Below are positions 7,805-16,264 of a DNA stretch of 64,000 nt, in pieces. The notes beneath the pieces were generated by a model that saw only the letters and a program-made list of their open reading frames with translations, did no database searches and was not told the DNA's origin. The position numbers and the translations under genes are program-made. Source of the DNA: Falsiroseomonas sp051860665 (GTDB lineage Bacteria > Pseudomonadota > Alphaproteobacteria > Acetobacterales > Acetobacteraceae); assembly GCF_051860665.1 (NCBI RefSeq), contig NZ_JBHYDM010000020.1:22651-86650 (forward strand), in the 5' to 3' direction. The stretch's first letter is position 1, and each line of letters opens with the position of its first letter.

Positions 7805-8248
7805 CTACGCCTGCCCGATATCCTCCGCCCAGACCGCCGGCCTCTCTCGCTGGAAGCGCTGCATCAGGGCGTGGCAGGCCGGGTCGTCCAGTACCGTCAC
7901 CTGCACGCCGTGGGCGCGCAAGAAGTCCTCGTTCCCGGCAAAACTGCGGTTCTCGCCGATGACAACCCGGGGGATGCCGAATTGCAGGATGGTGCCGGTG
8001 CACATCATGCAGGGGGTCAGGGTGGTGTAGAGGGTGGTGCCCGCATAGCTGCGCAGCCGCCCGACCTGGCGCAGGCAGTCCATCTCCCCATGCGCGATCG
8101 GGTCGTTCTGCTGCACCCGGCGGTTCCGCCCGGCGCCCAGCAGCCGCCCCTGCACGCCGACCAGCACCGCGCCCACCGGCACGCCGCCCTCCGCAAACCC
8201 CGTCTGCGCCTGGTCGAGCGCCAGGGCCATGAAGCCGGCATCGTCCAT
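7805..8248 (-). CDS. Cytosine deaminase, yeast-type zinc enzyme of the CDA fold
   Basis: 147-aa zinc deaminase. The zinc and catalytic motifs are HGE (about residues 53-55) and PCMMC (79-83). The surrounding sequence follows fungal cytosine deaminase closely: GGVPVGAVLV near the start, TTLYTTLTPC, GIPRVVIGEN, and a C terminus RFQRERPAVWAEDIG. That C-terminal W-x-EDIG tail distinguishes it from TadA and guanine deaminase. The expected reaction is cytosine to uracil plus ammonia. Its ATG overlaps the TGA of the antiporter gene upstream (TGATG), so translation is probably coupled. Assignment rests on recalled family patterns. Confidence 0.82.
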   Translation of the reverse strand: MDDAGFMALALDQAQTGFAEGGVPVGAVLVGVQGRLLGAGRNRRVQQNDPIAHGEMDCLRQVGRLRSYAGTTLYTTLTPCMMCTGTILQFGIPRVVIGENRSFAGNEDFLRAHGVQVTVLDDPACHALMQRFQRERPAVWAEDIGQA

Positions 8249-9693
8249 CAGGCGCCCCGGAAGAAGATGAAGGTGATCAGCACGAAGAGCGGCACCAGGA
8301 AGACCAGCGCCCAGCCGCAATAGGCGAAGAAGGAGGGCATGCGCACGCCATTCTCCTCGACGATCGCCTTCACCATGAAGTTCGGCGCATTGCCGATATA
8401 GCTGTTGGCGCCCATGAAGACCGCGCCGCAGGAAATCGCCGCCAGAGTCAGCGCCCCCTGCCCCATCAGCATCACCGGATCGCCGCCCGCAAGCTCGAAG
8501 AAGACGATGTAGGTGGGCGCATTGTCGAGGAAGCTGGAGAGCACGCCGCTCATCCAGAAATACACCCAGGGGATCGGCGCGCCCTCGGGGGTCGAGGTCA
8601 GCGCGACCAAGCCCGCCGCCGCGCCCTGGCTGCCGGCCTGCAAAATGGCCAGCACCGGCGCCATGCAGATGAAGATCGCGGCGAAAAGCTTCGCCACCTC
8701 CAGGATCGCGCCCCAGGCGAAGCCATTCGCCTCCCGCAGCGCGTTGCTGGTGAAGGCGACGGAGATGACGGTGATGGCCGCGAACAGCAGGATGCCGACC
8801 ACCCGCTCCACCTCCATCTGCTGGCCCAGCACGTTCATGCTGCCCAGCTTCACATAGCCCATGCCGATGACCACGCCGACGATGGCGACCACCAGGGCCA
8901 CGTTCAGCCAGCCCTCCAGCCCCACCGCCTCCTTGGCGGCGACCGGCGGCACCGGCTTCTCCCGGTTCCAGGCCAGCGTATCCAGCACCCAGTAGACCGC
9001 GAGCAGGATCACCACGCAGGTGGCGAATTCGGCGAAGAGATGCGTGGTCGGCCAGAAGAAGGACACGCCGCGCAGGAAGCCCAGGTAAAGCGGCGGATCG
9101 CCCACCGGCGTCAGGCTGCCGCCGATATTGGCCACCAGGAAGATGAAGAAGACGAAGGTATGGGTCTTGCGGGTGCGGAAGGCATTGGCCCGCAGCACCG
9201 GGCGGATCAGCAGCATGGCCGCGCCCGTGGTGCCCATCATGCTGGCCAGGATGGTGCCGATGGCCAGCAGCGCGGTGTTCACCGTGGGCGTGCCGACCAG
9301 CGACCCCTTCAGCAGCACCCCGCCTCCGGCGGTGTAGAGCGCGGTCAGCAGCGCGATGAAGGGCACGTATTCCAGCACCATCACATGCGCGAACTGGTAC
9401 CAGGCGGCCCCCGGGCCGAAGACCGCGGCGAAGGGCAGCAGGAACAGCGCGGCCCAGAGGGCGGCGATCTTGCCGTAGTGGTGGTGCCAGAGATGGCCGG
9501 CCACCAGCGGCATCAGCGCGATGGAGAGCAGGATGCCGACGAAGGGAATGCCCCAGGCCAGCGACAGCTCCGCCCCCGGCACGCCTGCGGCCAGGGCGGG
9601 CATCGGGGCCAGGGTGCCGAGCGCCAGGCCGGCCGTCATCCCCAGGCCGCGCGCCATCATCCCGCTCATCCCCCACTCCCCCGTTTTGGCCAT
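8248..9693 (-). CDS. NhaD-type Na+/H+ antiporter (ion transporter superfamily)
   Basis: 481-aa polytopic membrane protein with roughly a dozen hydrophobic segments. Features of the NhaD/CitM branch include the GTPTVNTALLAIGTILASMMGTTGAA region, NIGGSLTPVGDPPLYLGFL, and SSFLDNAPTYIVFFELAGG, which repeats the inverted hairpin-domain pattern with polar N and D residues. It probably exchanges sodium for protons. An in-frame ATG at 9669, just after a GGGGGAG run, is an equally good start and would leave a cleavable-looking leader. It is coupled to the cytosine deaminase downstream. Cation specificity is inferred. Confidence 0.82.
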   Translation of the reverse strand: MAKTGEWGMSGMMARGLGMTAGLALGTLAPMPALAAGVPGAELSLAWGIPFVGILLSIALMPLVAGHLWHHHYGKIAALWAALFLLPFAAVFGPGAAWYQFAHVMVLEYVPFIALLTALYTAGGGVLLKGSLVGTPTVNTALLAIGTILASMMGTTGAAMLLIRPVLRANAFRTRKTHTFVFFIFLVANIGGSLTPVGDPPLYLGFLRGVSFFWPTTHLFAEFATCVVILLAVYWVLDTLAWNREKPVPPVAAKEAVGLEGWLNVALVVAIVGVVIGMGYVKLGSMNVLGQQMEVERVVGILLFAAITVISVAFTSNALREANGFAWGAILEVAKLFAAIFICMAPVLAILQAGSQGAAAGLVALTSTPEGAPIPWVYFWMSGVLSSFLDNAPTYIVFFELAGGDPVMLMGQGALTLAAISCGAVFMGANSYIGNAPNFMVKAIVEENGVRMPSFFAYCGWALVFLVPLFVLITFIFFRGA

Positions 9694-9856
9694 CCCTGGC
9701 CTCAGGCTTAACCCCTAAGGCGCCGCGCGTCACGATCCCGTGGCCCAGCCCCGCCAGGCCGGAAAAGCGCCGCGGCTTCACCTTCCGTCACGCCCGCCCT
9801 TTCCGCGCCGGCTTCCCGCGCCTAACTTCCGCGGCTGCAAAGCGGAGACCTCACGC

Positions 9857-10549
9857 ATGGAAATGTCCGGCGAACGGCGCATCGGCGCACCTCGGGAAAA
9901 GGTCTGGGAGGCGCTGAACGATCCCGCCGTCCTGCAGGCGGCGATTCCCGGCTGCGAAAGCGTCGAGCGGATCGGGGACGACCAGTTCCAGGCCAAGGTC
10001 TCGATGAAGCTCGGCCCGATGTCCGCCAAGTTCGGCGGCAAAGTGCTGCTGTCCAATATCGTGCCGCCGGAATCCTATACGATTTCCGGTGAGGGCCAGG
10101 GCGGCGCCATGGGCTTCGCCAAGGGCGGCGCCGATGTGGCGCTGGAGGAGCTGGGCCCCTCCGACACGCTGCTGCGCTACAACGTGAAGGCGCAGGTCGG
10201 CGGCAAGATGGCGCAGCTCGGCGCCAGGCTGATCGACAGCACGGCCAAGTCCATGGCCGACCAATTCTTCGACCGTTTCGCGGCGCAGCTGCAGCCGGCG
10301 GAGCCGGTGGCGGCCGTCGCCGGCACCGATACCGAATACCTGGCCGAGCCCGGCGCGCCTGGCCCGATCACCCAGCATGGCGCCGATGGCGTCTCCCCGG
10401 GCGGTGCCGTGCAGCGGCCGAATCCGGCACCGGCGCAGATGCCGCTGCCGCTGCGCCTGCTCACCCAGGATTTTCTCGGATTCCCGGCGCAGGTCTGGCT
10501 CGGCGGGGCGGCGATGATCGTCGTCCTCGCGCTCATCTTCCTGACGTGA
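9857..10549 (+). CDS. coxG: CoxG-like SRPBCC protein, membrane anchored
   Basis: 230-aa protein whose first ~150 residues form a CoxG/SRPBCC domain: a GERRIGAPREKVWEALNDPAVLQAAIPGCESVE start and KVSMKLGPMSAKFGG. A Pro-rich linker follows, then a C-terminal transmembrane helix (about 215-229). CoxG anchors molybdenum-containing CO dehydrogenase to the membrane and handles quinone delivery. The ATG at 9857 starts exactly at the domain; upstream sequence is poor coding. It is the first gene of a six-gene operon with 4-nt overlaps. Confidence 0.9.
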   Translation: MEMSGERRIGAPREKVWEALNDPAVLQAAIPGCESVERIGDDQFQAKVSMKLGPMSAKFGGKVLLSNIVPPESYTISGEGQGGAMGFAKGGADVALEELGPSDTLLRYNVKAQVGGKMAQLGARLIDSTAKSMADQFFDRFAAQLQPAEPVAAVAGTDTEYLAEPGAPGPITQHGADGVSPGGAVQRPNPAPAQMPLPLRLLTQDFLGFPAQVWLGGAAMIVVLALIFLT

Positions 10550-11445
10550 GCGTACCGGCCGACGTCGCTGCGACGCAGCGCCTGCTGGCGGAAGGCGGCT
10601 ATGTCGCCGACCGCCAGCTGGCGACGACCATCCACCTGGCGCTGCGCATGGGCCGGCCGATCTTCCTGGAAGGGGAGCCCGGCACCGGCAAGACGGAGAT
10701 CGCCAAGGTCCTGGCCGCCCAGCTGCCGCGCCGTCTGGTGCGGCTGCAATGCTATGACGGCATGGACCTGGCCTCGGCCGCCTATGAGTGGAACCACGCC
10801 AGGCAGCTCATGGCGATCCGCCTGGCGGAGGCCAGCGGCGCGGCGACCGACCGCGCGGCGCTGGAGGCCGGCATCTACGACCGCCGCTTCCTGCAATCCC
10901 GCCCGCTGCTGGATGCGCTGGAGGGCGAACCCGCCGTCCTGCTGATCGACGAGCTGGACCGCGCCGACGAGCCCTTCGAGGCCTTCCTTCTGGAAATCCT
11001 GGCCGATTTCCAGATCAGCATCCCGGAGCTTGGCGTGGTGAAGGCCGCGACACCGCCAGTGGTGGTCATCACCTCGAACCGAACCCGCGAAGTGCATGAC
11101 GCGATCCGCCGGCGCTGCCTCTACCATTGGGTGGACTATCCCGACGCCGCCCGCGAGCGTGCCATCCTGAAGATCCGCGCGCCGCAGGTGGGCGAGACGC
11201 TCTCCGCCCAGGTGGTCGCCTTCGTCCAGGCCGTGCGCGGCGCCGATACCTTCAAGCCGCCCGGCGTCGCCGAGACCATCGACTGGGCCGCGGCGCTCTC
11301 CGCGCTGGATGCGCGGGAACTGGAGCCCGCTCTGGTGGATGAGACGCTCGGCGCCCTGCTGAAATACCAGGACGACATCGCACGCATCCGCGGCGCGGAG
11401 GCGGCGCGGCTGGTGGCCGAGGCCAGGGGGGCGGCGGCGGCGTGA
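10546..11445 (+). CDS. coxD: CoxD-like MoxR AAA+ ATPase
   Basis: 299-aa AAA+ ATPase of the MoxR group. Walker A is GEPGTGKTE (about residues 39-47) and Walker B is LLIDELDRADE. An ITSNRTREVHDAIRRRCLYHW sensor region follows. In carboxydotrophs CoxD acts with CoxE to build the CuMoO2 cluster of CO dehydrogenase, using ATP to remodel apo-enzyme. The GTG start at 10546 overlaps the coxG stop (GTGA). Its partner with the VWA domain follows at once, as expected for MoxR/VWA chaperone pairs. Confidence 0.92.
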   Translation: MSVPADVAATQRLLAEGGYVADRQLATTIHLALRMGRPIFLEGEPGTGKTEIAKVLAAQLPRRLVRLQCYDGMDLASAAYEWNHARQLMAIRLAEASGAATDRAALEAGIYDRRFLQSRPLLDALEGEPAVLLIDELDRADEPFEAFLLEILADFQISIPELGVVKAATPPVVVITSNRTREVHDAIRRRCLYHWVDYPDAARERAILKIRAPQVGETLSAQVVAFVQAVRGADTFKPPGVAETIDWAAALSALDARELEPALVDETLGALLKYQDDIARIRGAEAARLVAEARGAAAA

Positions 11446-12665
11446 TCCCGCCGAAAAGCGCGCTGCTGCTGCCGCAGGCCGGGCCGGGCGGCGCGCTGGC
11501 CGGCAATCTGCTCGCCTTCGGCCGGCTGCTGCGCCGCGCCGGTGTCCCGGTCGGGCCGACCGAAATGCTGGCCGGCGCCGCCGCCCTGACCGCGATCGAG
11601 ATCGGCGACCGCGCCCAGCTGCACGCCGCGCTGCGCGCCACCATGGTCCACCGGCACGAACATTTCTTCCTGTTCGACCAGGCCTTTTCCTTGTTCTGGC
11701 GGGACCCCGAGGCGGGCCGGCACGCCGCCACCATGGCGCTGATGGAGGGCGTCACCGAACCCGCCAAGCCGAAGCCAGCCGACCGCCGCCTGGCGGAAGC
11801 GATGCAGGGCGACCGGCCCAAGCCTCCGAAACCGCCGGAGGAGCCGCCCGAGGATCGCGTCGACATGACCTTCACGGTCAGCGAGCGCGAGCGGCTGCAG
11901 TCCATGGACTTCGAGGCCATGTCCGCCGCCGAACTGGCCGCCGCCAAGCGCGAAATCTCTAGACTTGTCCTGCCGCTCGACGCCCGCCCCACCCGCCGCT
12001 TCCGCACCGACACCGGCGGCCCGATGGCCGATATGCGCGCCACAACCCGGAAAAGCCTGCGCACCGGCGGCGAGATCCTGGACATCGCGCGCCGCCGCCG
12101 CGTGGTGCGGCCACCGCCGCTGGTGGCGCTGTGCGACATCTCGGGCTCCATGGCCCGCTATGCGCAGATCCTGATCCATTTCCTGCACGCCATCGCCAAT
12201 GACCGCGACCGCGTGCACACCTTCCTCTTCGGCACCCGGCTGACCAATGTCACCCGCCAGCTGCGCCACCGGGATGCCGAGGTGGCCTTCGAGGCGGTGG
12301 CCAAGGCGGTGCCGGACTGGTCCGGCGGCACCCGCATCGGCGATTCGCTCGACCTGTTCAACCGCCTCTGGTCACGCCGGGTGCTCGGCCAGGGCGCGGT
12401 GGTGCTGCTAATCACCGATGGGCTGGACCGCGAGGGGGCGCGCGGCCTGTCCGAGGCCACCGACCGCCTGCAGAAAAGCTGCCGCCGGCTGATCTGGCTG
12501 AACCCGCTGTTGCGTTACGCCGCCTTCCAGCCCAAATCTCAGGGCATCCGGGCGATGCTTCCGCATGTGGATGAGTTCCGGCCGGTCCATAATCTGACGA
12601 GCCTGCGCGACCTGGTCTCCACCCTGTCCGACCCGCGCGGAGGCCGAATGAGGAGCGCGGCATGA
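11442..12665 (+). CDS. coxE: CoxE-like VWA domain protein
   Basis: 407-aa protein with a C-terminal von Willebrand A domain carrying an intact MIDAS motif, DISGS (in LVALCDISGSMARY, about residue 230). The N-terminal part has FFLFDQAFSLFW, typical of CoxE, then a charged PKPPKPPEEPPED linker. It is the metal-ion-dependent adhesion partner of the MoxR ATPase in maturation of molybdenum hydroxylases. The GTG start at 11442 overlaps the coxD stop. Confidence 0.92.
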   Translation: MIPPKSALLLPQAGPGGALAGNLLAFGRLLRRAGVPVGPTEMLAGAAALTAIEIGDRAQLHAALRATMVHRHEHFFLFDQAFSLFWRDPEAGRHAATMALMEGVTEPAKPKPADRRLAEAMQGDRPKPPKPPEEPPEDRVDMTFTVSERERLQSMDFEAMSAAELAAAKREISRLVLPLDARPTRRFRTDTGGPMADMRATTRKSLRTGGEILDIARRRRVVRPPPLVALCDISGSMARYAQILIHFLHAIANDRDRVHTFLFGTRLTNVTRQLRHRDAEVAFEAVAKAVPDWSGGTRIGDSLDLFNRLWSRRVLGQGAVVLLITDGLDREGARGLSEATDRLQKSCRRLIWLNPLLRYAAFQPKSQGIRAMLPHVDEFRPVHNLTSLRDLVSTLSDPRGGRMRSAA

Positions 12666-12985
12666 GCGCCGATTCCGAAGACATTCTCGCAACCGCCGCC
12701 GCCTGGCGCGCGGCGGGCGAAGACGTGGCGATCGCCACGGTGGTGGAGACCTGGGGCTCCTCGCCGCGACCGGCGGGCTCTCGCCTGGTGGTCACTGCCT
12801 CCGGCCGCATGGAGGGCAGCGTTTCGGGGGGCTGCATCGAGGGGGCCGTGGCGGATGCCGCAAAGCAGACCATGCAGACCGGGACGCCGCAGCTGCTGGA
12901 TTTCGGCATTTCGGACGATCGCGCCTGGGAAGTCGGCCTGGCCTGCGGCGGCAAGCTGAAGGTCTTTGTCGAGAAGGTCGGATGA
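12662..12985 (+). CDS. XdhC/CoxI N-terminal domain protein
   Basis: Small (107 aa) XdhC_CoxI-domain protein: VAIATVVETWGSSPRPAGSRLVV, then the signature SVSGGCIEGAV, and LACGG near the end. XdhC binds molybdenum cofactor, guides its sulfuration and inserts it into xanthine-dehydrogenase-type enzymes. Here the domain is encoded alone; the Rossmann domain usually fused to it is the next gene. ATGA overlaps join it to coxE before and to its partner after, which should keep subunit ratios even. Confidence 0.9.
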   Translation: MSADSEDILATAAAWRAAGEDVAIATVVETWGSSPRPAGSRLVVTASGRMEGSVSGGCIEGAVADAAKQTMQTGTPQLLDFGISDDRAWEVGLACGGKLKVFVEKVG

Positions 12986-13674
12986 CGCCCGAGCTTCTCG
13001 CCCGGCTGACCGCGGCGCGCGCCGCCAAGCGCCCGGTGGCACTGCTGACCCGGCTGGACAGCGGCGCGCAGCTGCTCTTCCCCGATGACCAGGTGCCGGA
13101 GGCGCTGGCCGCCGAGGCTGCGGCCGCGCTGCGCGCCGACAAGGCCCGCAATGTGGAGCAGGACGGAGCCGCCTGGTTCATCCAGCCCCAAAACCCGCCG
13201 CTGCGGCTGATCGTGGTGGGCGCGGTGCATATCGCCCAGGCGCTGGTGCCGATGGCCGCCCGCCTCGGCTATGCCGTGACCGTGGTCGACCCGCGCCGCG
13301 CCTTCGCCACCGAGGAACGCCTGGGCGCGGAGGTCGCCATCTCCTCCGATTGGCCCGATGAGGCGATGACGGCCCTTGCCCCCGATACCCGCACCGCCGT
13401 GGTCACCCTGACGCACGACCCGAAGCTGGACGACCCGGCGCTGGAAGTGGCGCTGCGCAGCCCGGCCTTCTATATCGGCTGCCTCGGCAGTCGAAGGACG
13501 CATGCCAAGCGCCTGGAAAGACTTCGGGAGGCCGGCCTCAGCGAGGCGGAGCTCGGAAAAATCCACGCGCCGGTCGGCCTTGACATCGGGGCGGTGACGG
13601 CGCCCGAGATCGCCGTTTCCATCCTTGCCGAAATCGTCGCCAGCCGGCGCGGACCGAAACTGGAAAAACAATGA
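12982..13674 (+). CDS. XdhC Rossmann-domain protein
   Basis: 230-aa second half of an XdhC-type factor. After a variable N-terminal region comes the nucleotide-binding-like strand LIVVGAVHIAQALVPMA (about residue 75), then VTVVDPRRAFAT and VTLTHDPKLDDPALEVAL. The C terminus has the family signature IGCLGSRRTHAKR and IHAPVGLDIGAVTAPEIAVSI. Together with the preceding 107-aa protein it makes a complete but split XdhC. The canonical GAGxIG loop reads GAVHIA, so pyranopterin handling may differ slightly. Confidence 0.9.
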   Translation: MTPELLARLTAARAAKRPVALLTRLDSGAQLLFPDDQVPEALAAEAAAALRADKARNVEQDGAAWFIQPQNPPLRLIVVGAVHIAQALVPMAARLGYAVTVVDPRRAFATEERLGAEVAISSDWPDEAMTALAPDTRTAVVTLTHDPKLDDPALEVALRSPAFYIGCLGSRRTHAKRLERLREAGLSEAELGKIHAPVGLDIGAVTAPEIAVSILAEIVASRRGPKLEKQ

Positions 13675-15332
13675 ACTTCGGCCCCACCCCGCTGGAGGAG
13701 GCGCGCGGCGCCATCCTCGCCCATACCGTCCGCCTGACGGGCAAGGTGATCAAGAAGGGCACCGTGCTGGACGAGGAGGCGATCGCGGCACTGCGCGAGG
13801 CCGGGCGGCGCGACGTGATCACCGCCCGCCTGGAATCCGGCGACGTGCCGGAGGATGAGGCGGCGGACCGCATTGCCGAGGCGCTGATGGCCCCCCTCAT
13901 CGCCCGCTCCCGCGCCGCCACCGGCCGGGTGAACCTCTTCGCCGAGAGTCCGGGCCTCTTCACCCTCGATGCCGCGCTGATCGAGCGGATCAATGCGGTG
14001 GATGAGAGCATCACCATCGCCACCCTGCCGAACCACAGCGTGGTCGATACGCGGGAGATGCTGGCCACCATCAAGATCATCCCCTTCGCCGTGCCCGGAC
14101 GGGTGCTGGCGGTGGTGGAGGCGATCGCGCGCGGCCGCAGGCCGGGCCAGGCGCAGGCGCTGACGGTGCAGCCCTTCCAGTCGCTCAGCGTCGGCCTGGT
14201 GCTGACGGAACTGCCGGGCATCAAGGAAAGCGTCATGGAAGGCGCGGTGGAGGCGACCGAGACGCGCATCCGCGCCCTGCTCGGCACGCTGCTGCCGGTG
14301 GAACGCGTGCGGCATGAGGAAGGCCCGGTGGCAGAGGCGCTGACCCGGCTGAAGCGGGCCGGCGCCGAGTTGCTGCTGATCGCCGGCGCCTCCGCCGTGG
14401 TGGACCGGCGCGATATCGGGCCCAGCGCCATCGTGCGGGCCGGCGGCGTGATCGAGCATTTCGGCATGCCGGTGGATCCGGGCAACCTGATCTGCCTCGG
14501 GCGCGTCGGCGATGTGCCGGCGCTCGTGCTGCCCGGCTGCGCCCGCAGCCCGAAGCTGAACGGCTTCGACTGGATCCTCGCCCGCATCTTCGCCGGAAGG
14601 AAGGTCACGGCGCGGGACGTGATGGGCATGGGCGTCGGCGGGCTGCTGAAGGAGATCGAGCAGCGCCCCCTGCCCCGCGCCGAGGCGCCGCGCACCCCGC
14701 CCTCCACCAATGCCCCGCGCCGGGCGCGGACGGTCTGCGCCCTGGTGCTGGCCGCTGGCCGGTCCCGCCGCATGGCACCGCTGAACAAGCTGCTGGTGCC
14801 GGATGCCAAGGGCGTGCCGATGATTCTGCGGGTCGTCGACAATGTCCTGGCCTCCCACGCCGCGCCGGTCATCGTCGTGACGGGGCATGAGCGGGAGCGG
14901 ATCGAGGAGGCGCTGGCGGGCCGGCCGGTGCTCTTCGCCCATGCGGACAACTATGCCGATGGGCTCTCCGCCTCGCTCAAGGCCGGTCTCGCCGCGGTGC
15001 CGGCGGAGGCGGAGGGCATCATGGTGTGTCTCGGCGACATGCCGCTGGTCACCGCGCCGATGCTGGACCGGCTGCTGACCGCCTTCGACCCGGAGGAGGG
15101 CCGCGCCATCGTGCAGCCGACCTTCCGAGGCAAGCAGGGCAATCCGATGCTCTGGTCGCGCGAATTCCTGGGCGAGATGCTGGCCATCACTGGCGATATC
15201 GGCGCCCGCCACCTGGCCGCCAAGCATGCCGACCGCATGGTGGCGGTGGAGATGGCGAGCGACGCGGTGCTGCGCGACTTCGACACGACGGAAAGCCTGA
15301 AGGGCCTGCCGGAATTCGCGGCGAAGCGCTGA
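13671..15332 (+). CDS. Fusion: MoeA-like molybdopterin-binding domain plus MocA-type nucleotidyltransferase
   Basis: 553-aa two-domain protein. Residues 1-345 form a molybdopterin-binding module of the MoeA/MoaB class (AHTVRLTGKVIKKGTVLDEEAI at the start; LLIAGASAVVDRRDIGPSAI and VDPGNLICLGR later). Residues 355-553 are a nucleotidyltransferase with VLAAGRSRRMAPLNKLLVP as the NTP-binding loop and CLGDMPLVTAPMLDRLL as the metal-binding strand. This suggests formation of the cytosine dinucleotide form of molybdenum cofactor used by CO dehydrogenase and aldehyde oxidase-type enzymes. It is the last gene of the maturation operon and overlaps its predecessor by 4 nt. Confidence 0.9.
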   Translation: MNFGPTPLEEARGAILAHTVRLTGKVIKKGTVLDEEAIAALREAGRRDVITARLESGDVPEDEAADRIAEALMAPLIARSRAATGRVNLFAESPGLFTLDAALIERINAVDESITIATLPNHSVVDTREMLATIKIIPFAVPGRVLAVVEAIARGRRPGQAQALTVQPFQSLSVGLVLTELPGIKESVMEGAVEATETRIRALLGTLLPVERVRHEEGPVAEALTRLKRAGAELLLIAGASAVVDRRDIGPSAIVRAGGVIEHFGMPVDPGNLICLGRVGDVPALVLPGCARSPKLNGFDWILARIFAGRKVTARDVMGMGVGGLLKEIEQRPLPRAEAPRTPPSTNAPRRARTVCALVLAAGRSRRMAPLNKLLVPDAKGVPMILRVVDNVLASHAAPVIVVTGHERERIEEALAGRPVLFAHADNYADGLSASLKAGLAAVPAEAEGIMVCLGDMPLVTAPMLDRLLTAFDPEEGRAIVQPTFRGKQGNPMLWSREFLGEMLAITGDIGARHLAAKHADRMVAVEMASDAVLRDFDTTESLKGLPEFAAKR

Positions 15333-15356
15333 GCGTTTGCCGGAGGCCGCGCGGGC

Positions 15357-16238
15357 TCAGCCCCAGGGCATCTCGCCGGTGGCGACCCGGGCGCCGATGT
15401 CGATCGCCACTTCCATGCCGAGGCCGAGGAAGCGCGCTTTCATCGCCGCGTTCAGCGCCGCGCCATTGGCGGCTTTCGCCAGCTCCTCCTCGAAGGCCGT
15501 GAGATAGGCCAGCGTATGCGCCACGGCCGAGACGTCCATGGCCGCCGCCGGCGTCATGTGGCCGGGCACGACGACGGCGGGGCCGCGCGCGGCGATCCGC
15601 TCCAGGTTCGCCCGCCAGGCGGCGCGCAGGGCCGGCGTCTGGGTATCGGCGGTCCAGACATGCACGCCGGCGAAGACCAGCACGCCGCCGACCACCGCCC
15701 GCAGCTCCGGCACCCAGAGATAGCGGCGGTTCCCCATGCCCTCGGCGGCGACGATCTCGATCGCCGCACCATCCACCTGCAGCGCGCGGCCTGTGAAGGG
15801 CGCCGGGATCACCACATCCGCCAGGCTGGCCGGGCCGTTCTCGCGCAGCTGCGGGCCCCAGGTGGCCAGCTTCTTCTCCACATTGCCCTGGATCGCCGCG
15901 ATGGTCTCGGGCGCCGCCAGGATGCGGGCCTCCGGGAAGGCGTCCCGCAGCGGGCGCAGGCCGAAATAGTAGTCGGGGTCGCTCTGGCTGACATAGATGG
16001 TGGTCAGGCGGCGGCCGCTGGCGCGCACCGCCTCGACCATCGCGCGGCCATCGGACAGGGTGAAGCCGCCATCCACCAGCACGGCCTCCGTCGCGCCGGA
16101 GATCAGCACGGGGGCGCGGAAGAAGCCGGTCGGGCCGGCCGGCAGGGCGCGGAGCGTCAGGCCGGCGGCGCGGGCGGGCATGGCCGCGGCGGCAGGGGCG
16201 GCGAGGGAAGCGGTCATCAGCCGTCTACGGGTGGTCAT
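15357..16238 (-). CDS. MBL-fold hydrolase-like protein with altered metal site
   Basis: 293-aa exported protein. The N terminus MTTRRRLMTASLAAPAAAAMPARAAG is Arg-rich then hydrophobic, a Tat or Sec leader. The fold is metallo-beta-lactamase-like (LVDGGFTLSDGRAMVEAV, then TIYVSQSDPDYYFGL), but the HxHxDH metal motif reads SQSDPDYYF, losing its histidines. A later VVVPGHMTP retains one canonical His. It follows a DsbA-like gene by 26 nt and probably shares its transcript, next to a divergent LysR gene. Substrate and even metal dependence are uncertain. Confidence 0.8.
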   Translation of the reverse strand: MTTRRRLMTASLAAPAAAAMPARAAGLTLRALPAGPTGFFRAPVLISGATEAVLVDGGFTLSDGRAMVEAVRASGRRLTTIYVSQSDPDYYFGLRPLRDAFPEARILAAPETIAAIQGNVEKKLATWGPQLRENGPASLADVVIPAPFTGRALQVDGAAIEIVAAEGMGNRRYLWVPELRAVVGGVLVFAGVHVWTADTQTPALRAAWRANLERIAARGPAVVVPGHMTPAAAMDVSAVAHTLAYLTAFEEELAKAANGAALNAAMKARFLGLGMEVAIDIGARVATGEMPWG

Positions 16239-16264
16239 CGGGGGGGTCTCCTCTCGGGTGGCGG

